From Bacillus sp. FSL K6-3431 (GTDB taxonomy: Bacteria; Bacillota; Bacilli; Bacillales; Bacillaceae_C): a stretch of 64,000 nucleotides of DNA. Positions 35,621 through 44,368 of this stretch are shown in pieces (within the stretch, counting starts at the first letter, position 1; every line of letters begins with the position of its first letter). The position numbers were made by a program, and so were the translations under genes. The stretch covers positions 2,480,001-2,544,000 of the forward strand of contig NZ_JBBOCT010000001.1 of assembly GCF_038002605.1 (NCBI RefSeq), in the 5' to 3' direction. The notes under the pieces are model-generated. The model saw only the letters and a program-made list of their open reading frames with translations. It made no database searches and had not been told where the DNA came from.

Positions 35621-37267
35621 TTAATTAGATGTCCTATACCGCATGAACTCTGTTCCCTCTTTCGCTTGCTTAGATATCTCTGCAGCAACATCATCAATTC
35701 CTGATTTTTTTAATGCTTCTTGCGATCCATTAATTAGTTTCAATGCATCTTTATCAGATTTCGCATGGATTGCTTGTAGTACAACGTCACCTAAGGTATC
35801 AAAAATCGGTTTAATCTGTTCATAATATTCATGATCCTTGAAAACAATATTTGGATCTGTACCTTCTGTTGGCTTAATCCCTTCAGGTGTCATCATTTTA
35901 GCGAATTCTTCCTCCACTTTATACCTTTCATCATATTGATATCCGAAAGGCCCACCTGCTAAGGATACTTGGCGATTTAAGCCTGCTAAACTACCAAACA
36001 TTATTCCCTCGTTTGCTAATGCATTAGAATCGGCTTGCACTTTATCTACCCACTCCTTGTTCGCTTGCACTTTTCCATCCTTCATCTCATAGTGGACTCC
36101 CTCAATACCATAGTTAGCTAGAAGGAAACCTTCATCAGATGATAGATAGTCTAACACACGCATAGCGGCATCTAATTTTTCTTTGGAAGCTGTTTTCGGA
36201 ATTGCAATGAGGTTGGATCCAGTTACATTCACCTCTGTTCGGTTAGGATCCCCACTAAAGTCATTTAATGGCCCTAAAGGAACATATTTATCTTGAAGAC
36301 CTGCCTTTACTAATTCGGTCCAAAGTCCAGGAAATTGATTTGGAATTACTGCAAGGCGACCTTGTGCCAACTTTTCTTTTGCTATAACATCCGTTTGCGT
36401 ATACGCCTCCGGGTCAAGTAATCCTTCATTAAGTAACTTACGCATGTATAAAATATAATCCTCGTAATCTTTAGTCATAAAATTTAATTCTGTTGCTCCA
36501 TTATCTTCAATCATCCAGCTAGCAGACCCAGCAACTGGTACAAACATCTCTGACATGATGTCCAGTGGCCACCCGCCGCCCATCGCACCTAAAGGAAAAA
36601 CAGGGTTGCCATTTTCCTCAAATCTTCCATCTTTTACCGCTTTCAGAAAATGATAAAGATCATCTGGGGTATGAACAGATTGAGGATCTATTCCTACCTT
36701 TTCAGCAATATCTTTATCCACATATAACCCATATAACCAGTTGATTACATCATCAGAAGCGGCTGGATAACCAGTGTGTAGCATATATTGGCCACCTTGC
36801 TGTTTATTAATAATATTATCGTACAAGGAAGTCGACATATTCTCCTTTTTCACTAAGTTGCCTAGATTTGGATACTTATCTATATACTCTGTCAAATCGT
36901 AAAGTTGGTCCTCATTTGCCGCTTTTAGTAATGTTTCACTTTCACCACCCCAAGCAGGACCGATATACATATCGGGGAGCTCTCCAGTAGCAAAAATTTG
37001 CGTGATTTTTTCTACTTCACTTCCCGCGGTATATTCAAATTCTAAGTTAACTCCTGTTTCTTCTAATATTTTTTTAGCAACAGGATTATCAGTATCTTCT
37101 GCGCCACTTGATCCATTCCAGTTATGCAACACTTTTAATGTAATAGGTTCATCTTTACCTTTTTCTTTATTAGCATTTGACTCCTTACTCGTACTTTTAC
37201 AAGCAGATAACGTTATAAGCATGGTGATTATTAAGAAAACAAATGCCATCTTAACTGTCTTTTTCAT
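35621..37267 (-). CDS. LplA-type solute-binding lipoprotein
   Basis: A 548-residue lipoprotein with signal ending LITLSAC (Cys about residue 23) and the long binding fold of the LplA/YtcQ class (ITLKVLHNWNGSSGAEDTDNPVAKKILEETGVNLEFEYTAG). These proteins are larger than CUT1 MalE-type ones. ATG with GGGGGAGA upstream. It follows the LplC-type and LplB-type permease genes on the same strand, so binding protein, both permeases and four enzymes share a transcript. Substrate unknown; related importers take complex polysaccharide-derived oligomers. Confidence 0.92.
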   Translation of the reverse strand: MKKTVKMAFVFLIITMLITLSACKSTSKESNANKEKGKDEPITLKVLHNWNGSSGAEDTDNPVAKKILEETGVNLEFEYTAGSEVEKITQIFATGELPDMYIGPAWGGESETLLKAANEDQLYDLTEYIDKYPNLGNLVKKENMSTSLYDNIINKQQGGQYMLHTGYPAASDDVINWLYGLYVDKDIAEKVGIDPQSVHTPDDLYHFLKAVKDGRFEENGNPVFPLGAMGGGWPLDIMSEMFVPVAGSASWMIEDNGATELNFMTKDYEDYILYMRKLLNEGLLDPEAYTQTDVIAKEKLAQGRLAVIPNQFPGLWTELVKAGLQDKYVPLGPLNDFSGDPNRTEVNVTGSNLIAIPKTASKEKLDAAMRVLDYLSSDEGFLLANYGIEGVHYEMKDGKVQANKEWVDKVQADSNALANEGIMFGSLAGLNRQVSLAGGPFGYQYDERYKVEEEFAKMMTPEGIKPTEGTDPNIVFKDHEYYEQIKPIFDTLGDVVLQAIHAKSDKDALKLINGSQEALKKSGIDDVAAEISKQAKEGTEFMRYRTSN

Positions 37268-37327
37268 CTTTCTCCCCCTAGAAAATGGATTTGCCCTTCT
37301 ATGATAAACTTCTTATAAAAAGAAGAT

Positions 37328-38224
37328 TTATCCCTTAATCGAACCAATCATGACACCTTTGACAAAGTACTTTTGCAGGAATGGATAAACACATAATATT
37401 GGTAAAGTCGCAATCATTAAAGTGGCCATACGTAGAGATTCAGGTGTTGTTTGCGACGCTGTTTGTAATCCTACAGACGTACCTGACTCAGATGCTCGCT
37501 GTGCTGCATTAGCAAGTGCTTGCGATTGGGTTAAAAGTTCGTTCAACAAAGTTTGCACGGGCAGCAAGTCTTTACTAGTAACAAAATAAGTTCCCGTAAA
37601 CCAATCATTCCAATGAAACACTCCAATAAAAAGGCCAATCGTGGCTAGAACGGGTGTAGACAATGGTAAAACAATTTTTGTAAAAAAGCGGAAATCGCCA
37701 CATCCATCTATTTTGGCAGACTCTTCTAACGAACTAGGAAGTTGCTGAAAAAAGGTTCTTAGCACAATGATATTAAAAAAGTTATATAAGAATGGGATGA
37801 CATAAACCCCAAACGAGTTGATTAGGCCTAAATCTCTATATAAAACAAAAGTTGGTATCATTCCACCACCAAAGAGAGTAGGTATAAATATGAAGAAGGT
37901 AAAAAAGGTTTTCCCAGGTAATGCTTTCTTCGTTAGCGCATAAGCAAACAATGCACTTAAAAACACATGTAGAGCAGTACCGATCATCGTCCGTAAAATA
38001 GTTATTTGATAAGCATCAAGAAACTTAGTATCTTTAAATATTTGAATATAGTTTTCAATTGTAAACCCCTTGGGGAAAAAGTAAATTGGGTTTTTCATCG
38101 CTTCCACCCCATCACTTAGCGAATAGGCTAAAATATATATGAAAGGGTATAAGGTAATGAATGCAAATAGCGCTAATACTGAATAGTTCATGATGGAAAA
38201 AAGTGACCATTTTCTTGTGTTCAT
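37328..38224 (-). CDS. LplC-type ABC transporter permease
   Basis: A 298-residue membrane protein with LplC/YtcP features: SLSDGVEAMKNPIYFFPKGFTIENY after the first segment and the EAA loop LEESAKIDGCGDFRFFTKIVLP. The C-terminal end PFLQKYFVKGVMIGSIKG is diagnostic of this class. The ORF opens at 38260, but the ATG at 38224 (MNTRKWSLF) behind AAGGAG is the likely start, 17 bases after the LplB-type stop. No ATPase gene is in the operon. Confidence 0.92.
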   Translation of the reverse strand: MNTRKWSLFSIMNYSVLALFAFITLYPFIYILAYSLSDGVEAMKNPIYFFPKGFTIENYIQIFKDTKFLDAYQITILRTMIGTALHVFLSALFAYALTKKALPGKTFFTFFIFIPTLFGGGMIPTFVLYRDLGLINSFGVYVIPFLYNFFNIIVLRTFFQQLPSSLEESAKIDGCGDFRFFTKIVLPLSTPVLATIGLFIGVFHWNDWFTGTYFVTSKDLLPVQTLLNELLTQSQALANAAQRASESGTSVGLQTASQTTPESLRMATLMIATLPILCVYPFLQKYFVKGVMIGSIKG

Positions 38225-38240
38225 TTCACAGGACTCTCCT

Positions 38241-39206
38241 TTACCATAAGGATGTTTCATTTACCTTTTTGCTAATTTGATTGGCTGTAATGATAAGAAT
38301 CAATCCTATGATTCCTTGGAATAACCCCACCGCGGTTGCATAACTAAAACGCCCTTGTTCTAGACCAGCCTTTATTACATAAACATCTAACACAGTTCCT
38401 ATCGAGGCGGTTGCAGGAGTGTTCAGAAGTAATAATTGCTCATATCCCGCTGACATAATGCCGCCACAAGCAAGAATAAACAAGATAACCATGACGCCTC
38501 TAATTGACGGTATTGTTACATGCCACATTTGCCTGAATCTGTTAGCACCGTCAATTTTTGCTGCCTCGTACAACTGCGGATCCACACCCGCAATGGCCGC
38601 TAAATAGATAATAGCTCCCCATCCAACACCCTTCCAAACATCGGAAAGAATAATAACTTGATAGAAGTATTTCACGTTTCCTAATATTGAAACTTTGTCA
38701 AAGCCAAACGTTGCAATCAATTCATTAATAGGCCCACCATAAGGCGTAAACATCCTTTGCATTAATGTAACAACTACAACCCATGAGATAAAGTGTGGTA
38801 AATAAGAGATGGTTTGTACTGTTCTCTTAAACTTTGTAACCCTTACCTCATTTAACATAAGAGCTAATATAATAGGCATCGGAAAGCCAATAAGTAATTT
38901 CAGTAAACTGATAATTAATGTATTCCGAATGATTTCCCCAGATTGATAGTACTGGAAAAACTGCTTAAAATACTTCAAGCCTGCCCATGGACTCCCCAGT
39001 ATTCCTTGAGTAAAATTAAAATCCTTGAATGCAATTGTTATTCCATACATCGGAATATAAGAAAAGATAATAAACCAAATAATTCCTGGTAGTAAAAAGA
39101 GGTAGAAAACCCGATGTTCCCATATCCTAAACCAGATGTTTTTTTTCTTATTTTGGAGTACGTATGCATGTTGGGATGACGCTTTTATTTCCACGTTCCT
39201 CTTCAT
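38241..39206 (-). CDS. LplB-type ABC transporter permease
   Basis: A 321-residue membrane protein with class features FYLFLLPGIIWFIIFSYIPMYGI, FKDFNF, the EAA loop YEAAKIDGANRFRQMWHVT and the end RFSYATAVGLFQGIIGLIL. GAGGAGG with ideal spacing marks ATG 39206 as the start rather than 39233. It pairs with the LplC-type permease to import the ligand of the LplA-type protein. Confidence 0.92.
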   Translation of the reverse strand: MKRNVEIKASSQHAYVLQNKKKNIWFRIWEHRVFYLFLLPGIIWFIIFSYIPMYGITIAFKDFNFTQGILGSPWAGLKYFKQFFQYYQSGEIIRNTLIISLLKLLIGFPMPIILALMLNEVRVTKFKRTVQTISYLPHFISWVVVVTLMQRMFTPYGGPINELIATFGFDKVSILGNVKYFYQVIILSDVWKGVGWGAIIYLAAIAGVDPQLYEAAKIDGANRFRQMWHVTIPSIRGVMVILFILACGGIMSAGYEQLLLLNTPATASIGTVLDVYVIKAGLEQGRFSYATAVGLFQGIIGLILIITANQISKKVNETSLW

Positions 39207-39274
39207 TTTTCCTCCTCTCCCTAGGGTTGTCATCGGAAAACCTAGGTTCTATGAATTGACACGGATGCCACTTC

Positions 39275-41455
39275 TTACCACTCTATTTGCACCTTCGTTA
39301 CCTCTTTGGAGCTATGGATATAGTTAAGTAGGATTGTTTTCGATCTTTCATGCCATTCCCAATGTATAGATTCACTTTTGTTTCCTATTATTAAATTGAT
39401 TTTTATTGGCTTTTCAGGAGAAAATAGACGTGCTACTGCATTTAGTTTTTCAGGCCCTCGAACAATCATTTCTAAACTATTTTTCGTTTGTTTCCATTCC
39501 TCTATTCTTGACGACGCAGCAATTAAACTCACTTCCTCCTCCCGTCGATCATAGTCCAAGTCATATAAAAGAATATTCTCACCCAGATTTATGGACATTT
39601 GATTAACAACGCTTAATTGCGGATCAAATAAATCGACATAATTCCCTTCCAATTTCAGTGGCTCTGAACTAACGGATTCATCCAAAACAGCAGCTATTAA
39701 ATAAGGGCCACGTTGCAACATAAAATAATTCTTTTCTTCCAAAGTGATTTCCTTATCAAAAACCTCGATACTTTTCTGGAGAATTTCTCTTAATAAATCA
39801 GCATTCTTTGTACTTTCCGTACATTTATCAGGTGAAAGATGTAAATAACCAAGTACTCCATTACCCACTTTGTATATCCCTTGTGTATGCTGGCCCGTTA
39901 GCCCTAAGCATTCAAAAAGATGTTCTCTTGGCGAATTATATGAATGTTTCCCTGTATTCCACCACTCTCTTACTTTATGGTAAGGGTCACTATCATCGCC
40001 AACATAGATAAGTACTCCACCTTCTTTTACCCATTGTGCAAGTGCATTATGAATATCAGGGTATTGTGGTTTTAGAAACTCATAACTTAAAATTAACAGT
40101 CGATATTTATTTAAATAATTTGCAAATCGGCGGATATTATCTAATTGTATCGGTCTGACCCATAGTCCTCTTTTTAAAAGAGGTAATGCCAGCCCATAAA
40201 AAGAAGAGAAGTTTAATAGTTCAATATCTTGTAATTCTGTTACTGAATTCGTTTCGGTACCATCATACCTTCCATTACTCTCCTTTTTTTCACTTGAAAT
40301 ATCCATCCTTTGATACATCATCGAATCAGATACAAGGACACCAATTTTTTCAGACGCACCCTCAATACGAACTTCTTTTTGATCCATATTCCCTAATGTG
40401 TGCATAATTGTTAAAAGTGTTGTCGCATAATCTTTAGGGATAGTCTCAAGACCAGTTCCTTCTTCATTAGGATATTTGCCTTCAAAGATCCGCCTCGGCC
40501 ATGGAGAAACTTCATAATGGAAGACATCAGGATGTAATAATGAAGCCACGACTGTTTTAAAATAATTTTGTCGGTAGTCCGACCATGTATATCTTGGATT
40601 ATCTTCTATTGGATCATGTAAAAACCACATTCTTCGATCGGTACCACTCACCAATTCCTGCATCATACCGTACTCTAAAAAGGCGGTTTCAAAGGTTCGT
40701 TCCTTACGAATTCCTTCATATACATTTGGAGTTCGGGAAGTTCCCGTCCATATTTGCGCAATATAACCGTCCACCGCTGGCAAATCAATTAGCATAGACT
40801 CAGGACTAATAATTTTCCATTGCGTATAATTGATAAGGCTATGAGTTGGAACATAGAAACGAAGGAAACGATTATATTCTACTAATGCATACTCTTTCAA
40901 TTCACTACATAACCGATCCAAGCTGCGAGCATATAAATAAGCTTTAAGATGTGATGCTCGATATTGGGCATCTACGGATTCATGTGGTGGAATCCATGGT
41001 TCTTTATAATAGATTCTCCATTCCCTTTTAAATGCTTCAGAGTAACCTCCTTCCACCCAAAATTCAGGTTCTTCGAGATGGATAGCCTCTACTCCCGCGT
41101 CCACTGCTAATCTAATTCGGTTCGTTAAAAAATTCGTATAGGCAATAGTCGGTACCATATAAGGAACATCTACCCCGTGACTAATATTTGATCCACTTTT
41201 ATTTTTTTGAGCTTCATCCCAATGGTTCTTACCGTCGATTTCTCCATACAAATATTCCTTATATTCCCCCCACGCTACTCCGGTCATTAAGTGGACAATA
41301 TATCCCTTTTCCCTCCACTTTTGAATACGTTGCGGCATCGACTTATCGATTCCATAAACCATGACAAAATCTGTTTGTAAATCATAGGATGAATTGAAAA
41401 CAGCCGATTCTTGAAAACCTGTTTTTTCTTCCGTTCGATTTCGGTTTAACATCAT
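39275..41455 (-). CDS. Uncharacterised large protein, probable TIM-barrel glycoside hydrolase
   Basis: A 726-residue cytoplasmic protein that I do not assign to a named family. Residues 1-370 look like a TIM barrel: DFVMVYGIDKSMPQRIQKW, KGYIVHLMTGVAWGEY, AGVEAIHLEEPEFWVEGGYS (a plausible catalytic acidic cluster near residue 126) and MWFLHDPIEDNP. Residues about 375-540 resemble the glutamine-amidotransferase-like trimerisation domain of GH42 enzymes (YRLLILSYEFLKPQYPDIHNALAQWVKEGGVLIYVGDD). The C-terminus is beta-rich. Start ATG with AGGAG. It is the first gene of the LplABC operon, as expected for the main hydrolase of the imported substrate. Confidence 0.65.
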   Translation of the reverse strand: MMLNRNRTEEKTGFQESAVFNSSYDLQTDFVMVYGIDKSMPQRIQKWREKGYIVHLMTGVAWGEYKEYLYGEIDGKNHWDEAQKNKSGSNISHGVDVPYMVPTIAYTNFLTNRIRLAVDAGVEAIHLEEPEFWVEGGYSEAFKREWRIYYKEPWIPPHESVDAQYRASHLKAYLYARSLDRLCSELKEYALVEYNRFLRFYVPTHSLINYTQWKIISPESMLIDLPAVDGYIAQIWTGTSRTPNVYEGIRKERTFETAFLEYGMMQELVSGTDRRMWFLHDPIEDNPRYTWSDYRQNYFKTVVASLLHPDVFHYEVSPWPRRIFEGKYPNEEGTGLETIPKDYATTLLTIMHTLGNMDQKEVRIEGASEKIGVLVSDSMMYQRMDISSEKKESNGRYDGTETNSVTELQDIELLNFSSFYGLALPLLKRGLWVRPIQLDNIRRFANYLNKYRLLILSYEFLKPQYPDIHNALAQWVKEGGVLIYVGDDSDPYHKVREWWNTGKHSYNSPREHLFECLGLTGQHTQGIYKVGNGVLGYLHLSPDKCTESTKNADLLREILQKSIEVFDKEITLEEKNYFMLQRGPYLIAAVLDESVSSEPLKLEGNYVDLFDPQLSVVNQMSINLGENILLYDLDYDRREEEVSLIAASSRIEEWKQTKNSLEMIVRGPEKLNAVARLFSPEKPIKINLIIGNKSESIHWEWHERSKTILLNYIHSSKEVTKVQIEW

Positions 41456-41504
41456 TAATCTCTCCTATTTTTCAAATAGACCTCATTATTTTTGTATAAG
41501 TGCG

Positions 41505-41715
41505 TATCCAAAAAGGTTCCAAATTAGAAACAAGAAGTTCGAGGCGCGAAGGTTTTGAGGATCTGACGTGCACAGGATGTGCTGACTTCTGTGTTGCTCA
41601 CAGGACGTGAGCGAACTTAACAGAAGATCATTCCTAATATACGTGAGAACCGAAAAACCAAGCAACGAAGAAATTCGCCGTTTATCATTTGGTGACTTTT
41701 TGAACATCCTCTATA
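41505..41715. repeat. Hairpin-rich Bacillaceae-type intergenic repeat
   Basis: About 210 bp that I recognise as an intergenic repeat of the group, running from AAGGTTCCAAATTAG to GACTTTTTGAACATCC. It contains nested hairpins: GCACAGGATGTGC (41570-41582), and GCTCACAGGACGTGAGC (41596-41612) enclosed by CTTCTGT/ACAGAAG. Its stem-loop style (ACAGGACGTG) is shared with the cluster at 48.6 kb and the element at 9.17 kb. The minus-strand ORF across it (41486-41707) is an artefact. It sits in the presumed promoter region of the LplABC operon. Confidence 0.6.
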
Positions 41716-41742
41716 AGTTTCTCTTTCACTTATGATAAAACA

Positions 41743-41805
41743 GGTGAACCTCTGAAATAGTATAAATCCGAGCTATCCCTATGGAGGTTCACCCATTTCA
41801 TTTTT
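41743..41805 (-). terminator. Terminator of the GxGYxYP gene
   Basis: GGTGAACCTC (41743-41752) pairs perfectly with GAGGTTCACC (41784-41793); TGTTTTAT follows on the minus strand. It separates the secreted protein gene from the downstream operon, so the two are separate transcription units. Confidence 0.65.
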
Positions 41806-41838
41806 TAATTATTTTCAAATTGATTATTGGAATTGATT

Positions 41839-43896
41839 TTATTTTTTTGGTAATCCTTTGGTTTTTCGAAAAAGGTCGAAGTACTGATCTCCACGTACAA
41901 CCTCATATTCCGGCCCTAATGAATCTGCAATTTCCTCAATGTCCGATGGAGTGATAGACCAAGCTAACATTCCCATTGAAATAAATAACGGTGTCTCTCC
42001 ATCCCAATTGACAGATGCTTTTGCAATACCTTCCTTCGCTTCTCTTACACTGCCGGCAGCGAGTAATATCGCCTGTGGGAGTTTGCCATTTAGCACTGTT
42101 GTTTCACTGTAATTATCCCAGCCAAGGAAAATCCCTTTTGGATTTACATAATCGATATAACTTTGTACCTTAGATTCCGATAATGGCACATCATGACCGT
42201 CAACGCGGTTAAGCGCATACAAAATATCCATACCGGTTTGTTTCATATACTTACTCGTTTGTTTTGTAAAGACGTTGAATGTTTCATCAGGCCAAGGTTC
42301 AGGATAGATGTAACCAGCGCCTGATGGGCCTGCAACCAAAAGGTCGTTATCGGTTGCTGTATGTTGGTAATAACCTAAAATCGAAGGTGCCACATCATAG
42401 AGAAGTGGGCTGGTCGTCCAGTTAATAGGTACATTCCCTCTTCTCTCATCATCCCAAAGTAGTCTAAATCGATGTTGGTTATATTGCAGATTGTCACCTT
42501 CTCCTAGTGTAAAAGTTAGATAAATTTTGTTATCTAATATTGGAGTAGATAAAGGCTTTTGCTTTTTGATTTTCCCCTTCGCTCCTGAGAAAACTGTCAT
42601 ATTATTAAACCAATCGGCCGCAAGTACGTAGACACTATGCTTAGAAGCAAGTTCTGTCCCACTAAATTCTCCGGCTACATCATTACCGAACCATCCTAAA
42701 TAAGGTGTATTAGGTTCAACATCCGACAGAATACTTTCAAACAATTTCTTTTCTTCCGGTACATTTGATTCAAGCCAGAACACCATTGCACGGTTCGCTA
42801 CTGCATAATCTCTTAAATATCCATATGGTTCAGTCAACTCAGATGATTCAGGTTGAACATTTGATGCAGTTACTTTAAACTGATTCCACATATCAACGGA
42901 AACAACAAGTTCCTCAGCATCCTCTGGAGGGGTAAACTTGTACACAAAGTATCTACCATTATCCGCCCAGCGATGTCCGCCGAATCTCTCATCCGCGTTT
43001 GATTCGTTTCGGTCAAATAAATAGGACTCTTCTTCTGATGTACCAGGTATAAACTGGGTAACGATTTGCCCGTCTACTTTCACAGTTACCTCATGTACAG
43101 CAGGACCCCAACCGTCTGATGGAAAGGCATCTTGAAAACGGAGATAAACGGCATCCTTTCCAAGTAACTCTGATAAATCTAGATCGTATACTTGACGGTT
43201 AGAACTATCTCTAACTTCTTCCTCGTCTTGAATAATCGTCTGAAAAGCATCCCAATTACCATCGGGAAGCGCTACACTCTTGCTCGGATTCAAACCAATT
43301 AGCATGCGATGAGTTGTCTCTGGCCAGAGGTGCTCAAATTGCCATGTATATGCATCCAACCCGTCTGTGAAGCGTCCACGTAAATCCTCAATCACAGTAA
43401 AATTATAAGGTGCTTCTGTCAGTTTCTTAGCAATTTCAGGGCCTGCTACTATGGCATTTTCCAATCCTGCCATCGTCGTCGCAACATTGATTGAATCCTC
43501 CACTTTTGGATCATAGATGATAATCCCTGATACCTCTTTCTTATATTTCAATAGGAGTTCCCACGGACTTTCAATCTTTGTATAAGGTACGTCCAAATCG
43601 TTTAACCAAGTATCATTCCCTTCTTCAAAGTCTGTTTCGATAATATACATTCTTGGCTTTTCACGGTTCACGTTTCCTTGAAGCGTAGTAAATAGCAACT
43701 TCTCATCACCTGTATTTTTCCTTATATCAACGACATCAAGATGCTTTGCTTTTGCAAATGAAGGCAAAGCTTGGCTTTTAGGCCATTTAATTTTTCCATT
43801 ATTAGCAGATTCTAAGTTAGGGCTTACTGCAGAGACGGCAGTACCTGAAAGTACTATCACCAGTGTCAAACTTAGCAACAGAAGTCTTCGAAGCAT
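41839..43896 (-). CDS. Secreted GxGYxYP-family protein (putative glycoside hydrolase)
   Basis: A 685-residue exported protein. The signal peptide (MLRRLLLLSLTLVIVLSGTAVSA) starts at ATG 43896, preceded by GGAGG; the ORF itself extends to 43947. An N-terminal domain (about 45-200, VVDIRKNTGDEKLLFTTLQGNVNREKPRMYI) is followed by a jelly-roll-like insert (about 215-350) and the GxGYxYP domain, whose name-giving motif appears as SGAGYIYPEPWP. It is a candidate extracellular polysaccharide-degrading enzyme that would supply the importer encoded downstream. A cre box and a leader hairpin lie upstream. Enzymatic activity of this family is, to my knowledge, poorly defined. Confidence 0.82.
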   Translation of the reverse strand: MLRRLLLLSLTLVIVLSGTAVSAVSPNLESANNGKIKWPKSQALPSFAKAKHLDVVDIRKNTGDEKLLFTTLQGNVNREKPRMYIIETDFEEGNDTWLNDLDVPYTKIESPWELLLKYKKEVSGIIIYDPKVEDSINVATTMAGLENAIVAGPEIAKKLTEAPYNFTVIEDLRGRFTDGLDAYTWQFEHLWPETTHRMLIGLNPSKSVALPDGNWDAFQTIIQDEEEVRDSSNRQVYDLDLSELLGKDAVYLRFQDAFPSDGWGPAVHEVTVKVDGQIVTQFIPGTSEEESYLFDRNESNADERFGGHRWADNGRYFVYKFTPPEDAEELVVSVDMWNQFKVTASNVQPESSELTEPYGYLRDYAVANRAMVFWLESNVPEEKKLFESILSDVEPNTPYLGWFGNDVAGEFSGTELASKHSVYVLAADWFNNMTVFSGAKGKIKKQKPLSTPILDNKIYLTFTLGEGDNLQYNQHRFRLLWDDERRGNVPINWTTSPLLYDVAPSILGYYQHTATDNDLLVAGPSGAGYIYPEPWPDETFNVFTKQTSKYMKQTGMDILYALNRVDGHDVPLSESKVQSYIDYVNPKGIFLGWDNYSETTVLNGKLPQAILLAAGSVREAKEGIAKASVNWDGETPLFISMGMLAWSITPSDIEEIADSLGPEYEVVRGDQYFDLFRKTKGLPKK

Positions 43897-43966
43897 TTTT
43901 CTTCTCCTCCATTCTTCTAACAGATAATAATTTCGAAACTTTTTCAAAAAGAACCCACATACCTAT

Positions 43967-44005
43967 AACTCGCTCTTTAAATCTATTAAACAATAAAGCG
44001 AGCTA
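43967..44005 (-). promoter_or_regulatory. 5-prime leader hairpin of the GxGYxYP gene
   Basis: On the minus strand TAGCTCGCTTTA (44005-43994) can pair with TAAAGAGCGAGTT (43979-43967) with one bulge. Just upstream is a spare ribosome-binding-like AAAGGAGGTGATTTAC (about 44036-44021) that opens only a 22-codon frame from its GTG. The leader may control translation or stabilise the mRNA. Confidence 0.4.
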
Positions 44006-44100
44006 CGGATTAAACCTAAGTAAATCACCTCCTTTATTACAACAATCTATTTCATGATTTACACCGAATCAGCTTTTAACTAATCTATGTGGAGATATAA

Positions 44101-44114
44101 TGAAAGCGCTATAA
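44101..44114. promoter_or_regulatory. cre site (CcpA)
   Basis: TGAAAGCGCTATAA matches 13 of 14 consensus positions, about 205 bases upstream of the GxGYxYP start. Confidence 0.6.
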
Positions 44115-44312
44115 TTTAAGGTTATGTACAATATAAAGTTGATAAAGGAGGCTGGGTTTCTTTCACCCTTTCAACAACAGGGGTAAGGATTCTACTATTT
44201 GGGAAATCACTCGTTTCGATAATTAAACACTTTCTGAATTCTCTATAAACATCATTTGTTATAAATACTATAACTAATAACGCATTTATGTCAATGAAAT
44301 TTTTCCCAAAAT

Positions 44313-44350
44313 AAAAAGCATCCAAATTTATATCAGTATTTGGATACTTT
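44313..44350 (-). terminator. Terminator of the GntR/AraR-like gene
   Basis: On the minus strand AAAGTATCCAAA (44350-44339), a loop and TTTGGATGCTTTTT (44326-44313): an imperfect 10-bp stem with a T run, 19 bases past the stop. Confidence 0.75.
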
Positions 44351-44368
44351 AAAGTTTTATATAATCTC

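Noticed and set aside
41486..41707. 73-codon minus-strand ORF
   Set aside because: It spans the hairpin repeat at 41.5-41.7 kb and has no start signal; it is a repeat artefact.
44122..44325. 67-codon minus-strand ORF downstream of the GntR-type gene
   Set aside because: Its start overlaps the terminator at 44313-44350, it has no ribosome binding site, and its residues match no family.
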